Under the pieces are notes generated by a model, which was given only the letters and a program-made list of their open reading frames with translations, ran no database searches and was not told the origin of the DNA. Source: Phycisphaerae bacterium (GTDB lineage Bacteria; Planctomycetota; Phycisphaerae; Sedimentisphaerales; SM23-30). From it: a DNA stretch of 6,770 nucleotides. Positions within the stretch are counted from its first letter, which is position 1, and each line of letters opens with the position of its first letter. The DNA lies in NCBI GenBank assembly GCA_021736565.1, contig JAIPFO010000212.1, positions 1 through 6,770 of the forward strand. Reading direction: 5' to 3'. Both the position numbers and the translations under genes were made by a program. Shown here piece after piece: positions 1 through 6,401 of this stretch.

Positions 1-330
1 CGATGAGCAATTTCTACCAAACCAGGATTTTTCTACTCCAATAAACTCGTGATCCCTTGTTGCCTCCTGCTTCTCCAGCAGCCTCGCTGCCTGCCGACCC
101 GAAGCCGCCTGGCCGCCAGGAGTCTTTAAAACAGGGCCGTCTGGGGTCGGGCCCTGATGACACAGGGAAGCCGAGGGGGAGGGCTGTAATCCCCACTGCT
201 CCGGGGGGGGATAATGGGTGCGATAGGGCGGTTCCGAAGGAAGGGGGCGGGCACTCTTTGGTGGCTAAAAATAAAGGCAGGGCTTTTCGGGAGAGCATGG
301 TTGTGGGTAATGCTATAAATACTTGATATA
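1..330. other. GC-rich segment with hairpins, no convincing gene
   Basis: Positions 61-300 are about 64% G+C by my count and then drop abruptly to about 25% at 301-360. ORFs are open on both strands here (113 codons at 14-355 minus, 89 codons at 57-326 plus), but they overlap, are low in complexity (Pro/Gly/Ser/Arg) and match no family I can name with confidence. Small hairpins are visible: 77-89 (GCAGC/GCTGC), 108-120 (CCTGG/CCAGG), 132-156 (7 bp) and 189-212 (ATCCCC/GGGGAT, whose right arm lies in the G8 run at 203-210). The composition break and dense pairing fit a structured RNA, a dispersed intergenic element, or the remains of a gene. The end of the minus-strand ORF vaguely recalls short repeated hypothetical ORFs of Rhodopirellula, but I cannot verify this. 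Confidence 0.3.
128..156 (-). terminator. Possible weak intrinsic terminator, minus strand
   Basis: CAGGGCC at 132-138 pairs with GGCCCTG at 150-156 (7 bp, mostly G-C) around an 11-nt loop. Read on the minus strand, the stem is followed directly by TTTT and then AAAG. The T-tract is short, so this could equally be an internal hairpin of a structured RNA or repeat. No minus-strand gene is established that it would serve. Confidence 0.2.
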
Positions 331-411
331 TAACAACATATGCAATACACTTCATTATTTGAGTATCAACATAGCCCCCGCGTTAATTGGGTTTTGACCG
401 ACATTTTTACT

Positions 412-425
412 TGTCAATGTTGACA
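412..425. promoter_or_regulatory. Palindrome TGTCAA-TG-TTGACA, possible operator
   Basis: TGTCAA at 412-417 and TTGACA at 420-425 are perfect 6-bp inverted repeats with a 2-bp centre. The right arm is itself a consensus -35 hexamer, so a dimeric repressor bound here would block polymerase. The word GACATTT occurs at 400-406 and again at 422-428, 22 bp apart or about two helical turns. The regulator is unknown, and a chance palindrome in AT-rich DNA cannot be excluded. Confidence 0.3.
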
Positions 426-449
426 TTTAATGTAACCCTCCCTTTAAAT
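420..449 (+). promoter_or_regulatory. Possible sigma-70-type promoter
   Basis: A perfect TTGACA at 420-425 is followed after 18 nt by TTAAAT at 444-449, which matches the -10 consensus at four of six positions. The surrounding sequence is AT-rich. The nearest downstream ORFs are the doubtful short ones at 481 and 543. The operon start is nearly 500 nt away, so this may drive a small transcript or be the distal promoter of a long leader. Confidence 0.25.
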
Positions 450-542
450 ATTATATAAACAGCTGAAAAGTAAAGTACTTATGATGTCATCTCCAGACAA
501 TACTTCGGTACCGGCTTCAAATAAGATGTTTACTTTTATAGA

Positions 543-719
543 ATGCAATTGCTCACAACGAGAAATGGAGAAAAAAGAGTCGGCATCCGTCTCTCTATGT
601 TTTTTAAGTCATTGAAAAACAAAGAGTTACAGAGAGTTTTTGTGGGAGAGATGCTGTTGGAGTCACGCGTTGTAAACAGCAATTGGTTAAAAAAACCTCC
701 TGGCGTAAAAAAAACATAA
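543..719 (+). CDS. Possible small basic protein, 58 aa, doubtful
   Basis: An ATG at 543 opens 58 codons ending in TAA at 717-719. The product would be Lys/Arg-rich and hydrophilic, with no signal peptide and no family I recognise. No Shine-Dalgarno sequence precedes the ATG. An internal ATG at 597 would give 40 residues, and a second ORF at 481-615 (44 codons, also without a ribosome site) overlaps it in another frame. In favour of a real gene, it lies 118 nt after the TTGACA box and is followed by a hairpin with a T-run at 808-839. Against it, the DNA is A-rich and an open frame of this size is common by chance. It could also be a remnant of a lost gene. Confidence 0.15.
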   Translation: MQLLTTRNGEKRVGIRLSMFFKSLKNKELQRVFVGEMLLESRVVNSNWLKKPPGVKKT

Positions 720-751
720 TATTTATGCAACAAATAGGTGTCAAAAGCGAC

Positions 752-757
752 TATAAT
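752..757 (+). promoter_or_regulatory. TATAAT, candidate -10 element of the operon
   Basis: This is a perfect -10 hexamer 181 nt before the ATG at 939. At 17-nt spacing the -35 position (729-734) reads AACAAA, a poor match, and there is no extended TGN just upstream. If it is used, it would need an activator or be a weak promoter. Transcription would start near 764, leaving a leader of about 175 nt. Confidence 0.3.
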
Positions 758-807
758 AGTGTTAATGATAGCGTCTATCGATGACGCCGGGATCCAAAGT
801 ATTGTGG

Positions 808-839
808 AACGTTGATTTCTGCATTTAATCGACGTTTTT
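808..839 (+). terminator. Hairpin with T-run in the leader: terminator or attenuator
   Basis: AACGTTGATT at 808-817 pairs with AATCGACGTT at 827-836 over 10 positions, with one G-T wobble, around a 9-nt loop. The stem runs directly into a T-run (TTTTT at 835-839). This is the form of an intrinsic terminator, although the stem is less GC-rich than usual. It lies 99 nt before the ATG at 939 and downstream of the TATAAT at 752. It could end a short upstream transcript, or act as an attenuator for the operon. I found no obvious competing antiterminator stem and no leader-peptide codon run. Confidence 0.35.
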
Positions 840-938
840 ACGCCTTGATGTCCACTTTTGACGTGACCCTGATGGATTAACGTAATCTCTGTACCTTCAA
901 AGAGTTCCTAAATGAATTGAAAGATAAGGCAGGCCGTT

Positions 939-2642
939 ATGGATAATACATTTGACAAAAAATTGACACAGGTAGGGCTTCGATGCCATATTAATCTTTT
1001 GCTGGAGCAGCTGGGGCGGATCCTTCTGATCGCAGGGGGGGGCTTTGTCGGGGTGGTGGTCTGTGAACGGTTTTTGGGTATTGAATTGATCAGTCATAAG
1101 ACCGTGGATAATAAGCTGGCGTGGACGGCTCAGCAGTGGCTGCCGTTAGCAATTTCGGGGATTATCACCATTGGGGTTCTGTTGCTCTGGTGGCTCAAAC
1201 GGCCCAGTACCATGCGGGTGGCGACAATGATCGACCAGCAATTACGTCTCAACGAGCGATATAGCACCACCCTGGCACTTGGTGAATCGGACGACCCTTT
1301 TGCCCGCGCGGCATGTGATGAGGCCAGAAAAAAGGCGGGTCAGGTGAGCGTAAAGGGCTATTTCCCGATTCGCTTGTCGAAACGATGGCGAGATGCGGGG
1401 ATTACATGGGCGGTCGCGATAGGCTTCCTGTTTTTTATGCCGCAAAAGGACTTGCTTGGTTTTCTGGCAGAAAAACAGAAGAAAGAAGACGATGTGAAAC
1501 AGGCGGCAAAGGTCAAAACGGATATCCGTAAAGAAGCGACGATCATCAAGCAGATGGTCAGTAAGATGGCCGACCCGCAACTCGCCGAGACGCTGGGGGC
1601 CCTGGATAAACCACTGGAAGGCGCCAAACCCGAGGCCAATAAACGCCAGGCCATTCGAAAAATGGGCGATCTGGCCGACCAGATCAAACAGAAACACCAG
1701 ATGCAGATGGACGCGGCCAAGATGATGCAAAAGATGTTCAAGCAGATGAAGGGGCAATCGGATGAATTTTCACAAAAACTGCTCAAGGCCCTGGCCAGGA
1801 ATAATTTTGCCCAGGCGTCTGACCTGATCAAAAAAATGCAAAACCAGCTGGAATCCGGCAAGCTCACGGACCAGCAGAAAAAAGACCTGGCCAATAAATT
1901 GCAACAATTGTCCAAACAAATTGAAAAAATGTCCAAGGAGAAAGGTGAGTTAGAAAAGGAACTCGAGAAGATGGGGCTCAAAAAGGAGATGGCCAAATTA
2001 AGTGAAAAAGAACTGCGTAAAGCCCTGGAGAAGGCGGGTCTGAACAAAGATCAACTGGAAAAGCTGATGCAAAAGTGTAAAGCCAACCAGTCGGCTTGTA
2101 ATATGTGTGACAAACTCGGCAAAGCCATGGCCAGTTGCGGGTCGGGCTCCTCGGGCATCTCGGGAGATCAACTGGCGGCACTTTCAGACCAGCTGGACAA
2201 CCTGGAAGCGATGGCGGAGCAGCTGAAACTGGCCCAGGCGTCACTGGACCAGATCTCCCAATGCATTGGCAAGCTGGGTGAGGGGATGTGCAGTGGCATG
2301 GGAATGGGTACGGGTGACAAACCCGCTTATAAGGATTATGCCAGGGGGCAAGGCATCGGCGCCGGGGCGCGCGAAACGGCCACAAGCGGCGAGAGTAAAA
2401 CCGTCAATACCAAAGTGCAGGGCAAGTCACAAAAAGGGCCGATCGTTGCCAGCTGGTATATTAAAGATACCCAGGTCAAAGGCGAGGCCCGTCGGGAATT
2501 TAGCGAAGTGGTTCAGGCGGCTCGCGACAATGCCTCCGAAGCGATCAGCGAGAATAGAATACCGCGGAAATATGAAAATACAGTTAAAAAATATTTTGGC
2601 GACCTGGGCGAAACGACAAAGGGCAATACTGAAAGTGATTGA
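939..2642 (+). CDS. Membrane-anchored coiled-coil protein, DUF4175-like
   Basis: The 567-residue product probably acts as a membrane scaffold; its exact function is unknown. Hydrophobic segments lie near residues 28-44, 67-87 and 153-169. The stretch RPSTMRVATMIDQQLRLNER (residues 88-107) resembles the region after TM2 in DUF4175-type proteins. Residues 175-380 are rich in Lys, Glu, Gln and Met and should form long coiled coils. Cysteines follow at 380, 387, 390 and 400, then 442 and 451, within a Gly/Ser/Met-rich linker. The C-terminus (about 500-556) contains RIPRKYENTVKKYF, a motif I recall from planctomycete proteins encoded beside MoxR, DUF58 and VWA genes. An in-frame stop at 918-920 makes the ATG at 939 the first possible start, preceded by AAGG at 926-929. 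The family assignment is by eye. The cysteine cluster is the odd feature. A BatA/VWA gene in the same operon supports the assignment. Confidence 0.75.
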   Translation: MDNTFDKKLTQVGLRCHINLLLEQLGRILLIAGGGFVGVVVCERFLGIELISHKTVDNKLAWTAQQWLPLAISGIITIGVLLLWWLKRPSTMRVATMIDQQLRLNERYSTTLALGESDDPFARAACDEARKKAGQVSVKGYFPIRLSKRWRDAGITWAVAIGFLFFMPQKDLLGFLAEKQKKEDDVKQAAKVKTDIRKEATIIKQMVSKMADPQLAETLGALDKPLEGAKPEANKRQAIRKMGDLADQIKQKHQMQMDAAKMMQKMFKQMKGQSDEFSQKLLKALARNNFAQASDLIKKMQNQLESGKLTDQQKKDLANKLQQLSKQIEKMSKEKGELEKELEKMGLKKEMAKLSEKELRKALEKAGLNKDQLEKLMQKCKANQSACNMCDKLGKAMASCGSGSSGISGDQLAALSDQLDNLEAMAEQLKLAQASLDQISQCIGKLGEGMCSGMGMGTGDKPAYKDYARGQGIGAGARETATSGESKTVNTKVQGKSQKGPIVASWYIKDTQVKGEARREFSEVVQAARDNASEAISENRIPRKYENTVKKYFGDLGETTKGNTESD

Positions 2643-2694
2643 ATCGTGGCCACTCTAAGTGTCAGATAGTGCATTTTGATTTGAACAACTGGAT

Positions 2695-2700
2695 GAAGGA
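2695..2700 (+). promoter_or_regulatory. Ribosome binding site GAAGGA
   Basis: GAAGGA lies 7 nt before the ATG at 2708, an ideal spacing. It favours 2708 over the TTG at 2639, which overlaps the previous stop, over the ATG at 2693, which lies just upstream of this site, and over the ATG at 2768. Confidence 0.6.
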
Positions 2701-2707
2701 ACATCAC

Positions 2708-3826
2708 ATGCGTAACATGGACTCCCAGGTCAAAAGTGGTTTTACATATGTCAAATCGCTCTTTAAGATGCGGAGAACCGGTTTCAAAACGACTTATGAC
2801 GCTGGTGTCAATGCGGGTCGGATTATTATTGGTTGTTTGCTGTTACTGATGGTGATGGGTGTGGGGTCATGCCAGCAGGATGGAAGCGACAATGCCTCAG
2901 ATGTCATCTTATACTGTTCGGTCGACCAGGAAATTGCCGAGCCGATCGTGGCGGCCTTTGAGTCGCAATCCGGTCTTTCGGTTAAAGTTCGCTATGATAC
3001 CGAAGCCAGTAAGACGGTCGGCCTGGTCCAGAAGCTTCGTGCTGAAAAGGCATCGCCGGTGGCCGATGTGTTCTGGTCGAGCGAGATCTTTCATACGATA
3101 CGATTGGCCAATGAAGGGATATTAACGCCCTATACCAGCGAACAGACCCGCGATTGGCCGGCGAGTTTCGCCGATGCCCAGGGGCGATGGTATGGCTTTG
3201 GCTTGCGGGTGCGGGTTATCGGGTACAATACGGGCCGTGTTTCCAAAGAGGAAGCGCCCCGCTGCCTGGAAGATGTCCTGAATAGTCGTTGGAAAGACCG
3301 TCTTGTGATGGCCCAACCGCAATTTGGCACCACCGGAGGCGATGTGGCAAGCTGGTTTGTGCATTATGGGGACGAAAAAGCCAGAGATATTTTGCGTCAG
3401 TTGAATGACAATAACGTTATGATCGTTGCGGGAAACAGCACCGCGGTAAAAAAAGTCGCGACCGGCCAGGCGGATATCTGTTTTACCGATACGGATGATA
3501 TTTATGCGGCCCAACGCAATGGCTCACCGGTGGCTATGCATTTTCTGGACCAGGGCAACCAGGGGGCCCTGGCGATCCCTAATACCGCCGCCCAGATCAA
3601 AAACGGGCCAAACCCCGAAAATGCTAAACTACTGATGGCGTTCCTGCTCAGTAGTCCGCTGGAAAAAATGCTCGTCGAGAGTGACTCGCATAACAGCCCG
3701 ATCCATAAAGACCTGCAGGAGAAATACCCTGAGTATGCCCTGGAGAAACCATTAGCGGTTGATTATGAGCAGGTTGCCGGGAAGCTTACCACCGCGATCG
3801 AGAGTACCCGGGAGTTACTTCACTAG
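2708..3826 (+). CDS. ABC substrate-binding lipoprotein, ferric-binding (COG1840) family
   Basis: The 372-residue product should capture a ligand outside the cytoplasmic membrane and deliver it to the permease encoded next. A hydrophobic segment at residues 39-52 ends in VGSC, with Cys55 as the likely lipid-modified residue. The mature part follows the COG1840/FbpA pattern: YCSVDQE (69-75), YDTEASKT (96-103), ADVFWSSE (119-126), WYGFGLRVRVIGYNT (161-175), NSTAVKK (243-249), TDTDD (260-264) and a late NSP (329-331). By eye alignment, the tandem ferric-binding tyrosines of FbpA fall at Asp263-Asp264, and its His ligand at Asp73. Iron is therefore not assured as the substrate. The 38 residues before the hydrophobic core are long for a signal peptide; starting at the ATG at 2768 would give a usual length but with a poor ribosome site. 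The gene follows the coiled-coil gene by 65 nt. Confidence 0.85.
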   Translation: MRNMDSQVKSGFTYVKSLFKMRRTGFKTTYDAGVNAGRIIIGCLLLLMVMGVGSCQQDGSDNASDVILYCSVDQEIAEPIVAAFESQSGLSVKVRYDTEASKTVGLVQKLRAEKASPVADVFWSSEIFHTIRLANEGILTPYTSEQTRDWPASFADAQGRWYGFGLRVRVIGYNTGRVSKEEAPRCLEDVLNSRWKDRLVMAQPQFGTTGGDVASWFVHYGDEKARDILRQLNDNNVMIVAGNSTAVKKVATGQADICFTDTDDIYAAQRNGSPVAMHFLDQGNQGALAIPNTAAQIKNGPNPENAKLLMAFLLSSPLEKMLVESDSHNSPIHKDLQEKYPEYALEKPLAVDYEQVAGKLTTAIESTRELLH

Positions 3827-3869
3827 AGAGGTTGTCACGCGAAAATGAAATGTATTTGGGATTTATAAT

Positions 3870-6383
3870 TTGCCGCAAGCGATAAAAAAAAACAACCCAC
3901 CCTCATTAGCCGGATTATCTGTTCGGATGGTTTCCGGTGGCCTTTGGGTCTTATTGATATTAGCGCCGTTGGTCGTATTGGTCGTCGAAGGCATTTTCTT
4001 TACTGAACCCGGGGCGTTAACCGGGCAATATCGGATTGGAATGCTGCTATGGCGTTCATTGGGGCTGTCGATAGTGATTGGGCTTTCAGCGATACTCTTG
4101 GGATATATTCCCGGTAAGATATTGGGGACGATGAACAGTTCGACCGGGCGGGATCTATTATTATTCATCCTGCTCATGCTACTGGTGTTACCCCGGCATG
4201 TCCTCTACTATGCATGGACACTGCTGCAAGATCCGTCAACAGGGCTGGGGCAATTTTTATCAGCCACCCCCCAACGGGCCAGGTTTACCTCGGGATTTAT
4301 CGCATCGGCCACACTGATTCTGTGGTATTGGCCTTTAGCGGCCCTGCTGATCAGCCAGGGATGGCGTAAGATCGACCGGGAGATACTGGACAGTGCCCAT
4401 CTGGAGGCTGGGATGCTGACGACCTTCAAAGCCATTACCCTGCCGTTGTTGAGCCGTACGCTTTTCATGGCGTTTGGCGTGTGTTTTGTTCTGGCGTTAT
4501 CCGAATTTGCAACATTCCATCTGAGCGGCATACAAACGGTAGGGACGGAGTTGGCGGTGATGTATCAGCTGACCGGTTCGGAGGGGGTGCTGGTGCGGGC
4601 AAGCTGGCCGATCGGGTTGGCGGCGGTCATATTATCTGTCATGATCGGACGTCGGACGTTACGTTGGAATTTATCAACGAGCGCACTGGGCCACCGTCCG
4701 GTGAAAACACCCCCGGTGCAATGGGTGATCATAATGCTTCTTGTTTTGTTCTCAATGATCCTGCCATTGGGGCTCCTGGTGGGGCATATTCGCAATTTTG
4801 TTGAATTTAAGCGTTTTTTCGCATTGCATAGCGATGGGCTTTTGTGGTCGCTATTAATCGCCGTGACTGGCGCAATATTGGCTTGTCTCTTAGCCATAGG
4901 GCCGGTGGTCGGCAATGCCGGCAAGAAACAATCCTTATGGAATCGCGGGTCCCGTACACTGATCAAGTCATCGCTATTATTGACCATGCTGATCCCGGCG
5001 TCTCTGGGGGCGGTGGGATTATTAAAAATGCTGAGCATTTGCGGGCTCTCTTCAGGCTTAGGCCAACATTGGCTGATCGTCTCGGCGGGACTGGCGATGC
5101 GATATGGCGGGATGATGCTGATCATCATGCTGCTGGCGCATAATCTTATCGACAGGCCGCTAGCTCAAATGGCTCAACTGGATGGGGGCACCCCGTTTCA
5201 GATCGGGTGGCATGTGCACTGGCCGCGGTTATGGCCGATGGTTGCCGGAGGATTTATGCTGGTGGTTATCTTTGGTATGACCGAGTTGTCGGCCACGATG
5301 GTCTTGCTCCCGGCAGGGTTGCCTAATTTTTCCCAGCGGTTGCTCAATCAGATGCATTACGCCCGGGAACAGCAGGTTATCGCATCATGTGTCATTCTGG
5401 TCGGCCTTTTTCTAATGGTCGCTGCGGTGCTGTTTGTTTTATTACGCACCCTGCTGATTCGCCGGACCGTTTTGGTCATTGGTGTACTCTCACTGGCGGG
5501 CCTCTTGAGCGGATGTGATAAGGAGTATGAGTCGAACCTTTCACCGGAAGTACATGCCAGTATTGGCCAGACGGGCCGGGGTCAGTGTGAATTTCTCTAC
5601 CCGCGTGCGATCGATATTGCCTCGAATGGGATGATCGGCATTGTCGATAAGGCCGGGCGGGTACAGCTCTTGAATCCTGATGGCAGCTATCGGTCGGAAT
5701 TTTCTATGCCGGAGATCGCCCGGGGCAAACCTGTCGGGCTGGCATTCCATGCCAATGGTGAGATTTATCTGGCCGATACGCATTATCACCGGGTTATTGT
5801 TTTTGCACAAAATGGGCAGAAAATTCGGGAGTTTGGAAGTTATGGGGAGCAGGATGGCTGTTTTATCTTCCCGACGGATGTGGCTTTTTGCCCGGATGGG
5901 CGGATATTTGTCAGTGAATTTGGCGGGCATGACCGTGTGAGTGTATTTGACAAGCATGAAAAGTTTTTGTATAGTTTTGGCACGCTTGGTAACGGTCAGG
6001 GCGAATTTTCCCGGCCGGCGTCATTGTGCGTCGATCCCGACCGACAGCGATTGTATGTCGCCGACGCGTGCAATCATCGGATCGCGATTTATGACTATGA
6101 CGGGAACTTGAAGGACTATATCGGCCGTTGTGGCACCGGGACGGGGCAATTGCGGTATCCCTATGACCTGGCTGTTTTTCCGGATGGGAAATTGCTTGTT
6201 TGCGAATATGGTAACAATCGGTTACAATTATTCAGCCCGGACGGGGAATCCCTGGCCTTATATGGTCAGGCCGGCCGTCAAAAAGGCCAACTGGCCTACC
6301 CATGGGGTGTGGCGATTGATAGTAACGGACGTGCGGTGGTAGTAGATTCGGGCAATAACCGGATACAAATATGGGATCTATAA
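3870..6383 (+). CDS. Fused ABC permease (FbpB-like) with C-terminal NHL propeller
   Basis: The 837-residue product starts with a two-module ABC importer permease (about residues 20-530, twelve likely TM segments). Each module has a coupling loop to the ATPase: LDSAHLEAG with Gly181, and a weaker one, QMAQLDGG with Gly440, where Gln433 replaces the usual Glu. A thirteenth hydrophobic segment (533-548) ends in LSGC (Cys549), a perfect lipobox. Residues 570-837 are six NHL-type blades, with hallmarks ADTHYHRV (635-642), ADACNHRI (731-738), EYGNNRLQ (779-786) and DSGNNRIQ (826-833). Such a propeller usually mediates binding. Seven cysteines (573, 664, 674, 720, 734, 754, 778) punctuate the blades. 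No stop codon separates the parts. The TTG at 3870 has only a weak GGGAT before it; the ATG at 3927 is an alternative start just before TM1. The gene lies 43 nt after the binding-protein gene. No ATPase gene is seen. Confidence 0.85.
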   Translation: MPQAIKKNNPPSLAGLSVRMVSGGLWVLLILAPLVVLVVEGIFFTEPGALTGQYRIGMLLWRSLGLSIVIGLSAILLGYIPGKILGTMNSSTGRDLLLFILLMLLVLPRHVLYYAWTLLQDPSTGLGQFLSATPQRARFTSGFIASATLILWYWPLAALLISQGWRKIDREILDSAHLEAGMLTTFKAITLPLLSRTLFMAFGVCFVLALSEFATFHLSGIQTVGTELAVMYQLTGSEGVLVRASWPIGLAAVILSVMIGRRTLRWNLSTSALGHRPVKTPPVQWVIIMLLVLFSMILPLGLLVGHIRNFVEFKRFFALHSDGLLWSLLIAVTGAILACLLAIGPVVGNAGKKQSLWNRGSRTLIKSSLLLTMLIPASLGAVGLLKMLSICGLSSGLGQHWLIVSAGLAMRYGGMMLIIMLLAHNLIDRPLAQMAQLDGGTPFQIGWHVHWPRLWPMVAGGFMLVVIFGMTELSATMVLLPAGLPNFSQRLLNQMHYAREQQVIASCVILVGLFLMVAAVLFVLLRTLLIRRTVLVIGVLSLAGLLSGCDKEYESNLSPEVHASIGQTGRGQCEFLYPRAIDIASNGMIGIVDKAGRVQLLNPDGSYRSEFSMPEIARGKPVGLAFHANGEIYLADTHYHRVIVFAQNGQKIREFGSYGEQDGCFIFPTDVAFCPDGRIFVSEFGGHDRVSVFDKHEKFLYSFGTLGNGQGEFSRPASLCVDPDRQRLYVADACNHRIAIYDYDGNLKDYIGRCGTGTGQLRYPYDLAVFPDGKLLVCEYGNNRLQLFSPDGESLALYGQAGRQKGQLAYPWGVAIDSNGRAVVVDSGNNRIQIWDL
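5445..5516 (+). other. Internal signal-peptide-like segment with lipobox
   Basis: This part of the permease-NHL gene encodes residues 526-549: a basic stretch (Arg526, Arg531, Arg532), a hydrophobic core (533-546) and L-S-G-C ending at Cys549. It is a complete lipoprotein signal apart from lacking its own ATG; the only possible local starts are CTG, ATT or TTG codons. If TM12 ends in the cytoplasm, as the arginines suggest, the segment would cross outward and place Cys549 where lipoprotein signal peptidase could cut. Confidence 0.6.
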
Positions 6384-6386
6384 CAT

Positions 6387-6391
6387 GGGAG
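6387..6391 (+). promoter_or_regulatory. Ribosome binding site GGGAG for a GTG start
   Basis: GGGAG lies 10 nt before the GTG at 6402. It supports that codon as the start of the last gene rather than the ATG at 6459, which would remove the conserved N-terminal PLWLL segment. The ATG at 6385 is in another frame. Confidence 0.4.
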
Positions 6392-6401
6392 TCATTTCCA
6401 G

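Larger units (their letters stand above)
331..938. other. AT-rich intergenic region and leader of the operon
   Basis: About 600 nt separate the GC-rich block from the first sure gene. The segment holds possible promoter elements at 420-449 and 752-757, a palindrome at 412-425, short ORFs at 481-615 (44 codons) and 543-719 (58 codons), many A/T tracts, and three hairpins in the leader: 771-787 (GCGTC/GACGC), 808-836 (10 bp plus T-run) and 875-887 (GATTA/TAATC, 3-nt loop). I see no tRNA, no recognisable riboswitch and no insertion-sequence ends. If transcription begins just after the TATAAT at 752-757, the 5' leader of the operon is about 175 nt, long enough for regulation within the transcript. 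Confidence 0.5.

Noticed and set aside
150..260. Cobalamin riboswitch or SRP RNA in the GC-rich block, suggested by short GGGAA and CCGAAGGAA stretches
   Set aside because: The other conserved boxes (the B12-box pattern around CAGGAGACC, the SRP GGTCAGG...GGAAGCAGCC core) are absent in the right order.
1242..2047. Long open frames on the minus strand inside the coiled-coil gene (1358-2047 and 1242-1757)
   Set aside because: They are mirror frames of a Lys/Glu-rich gene: the Ser/Phe/Leu-rich products have no domain logic, and the + strand frame is supported by TM segments and the conserved C-terminus.
2639..2707. TTG start at 2639 for the substrate-binding protein
   Set aside because: It overlaps the previous stop codon and would add 23 residues with no signal features; the GAAGGA site points to the ATG at 2708.
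4565..5128. 187-codon minus-strand frame inside the permease gene
   Set aside because: It is antisense to well-supported TM helices and shows no family features or ribosome site.
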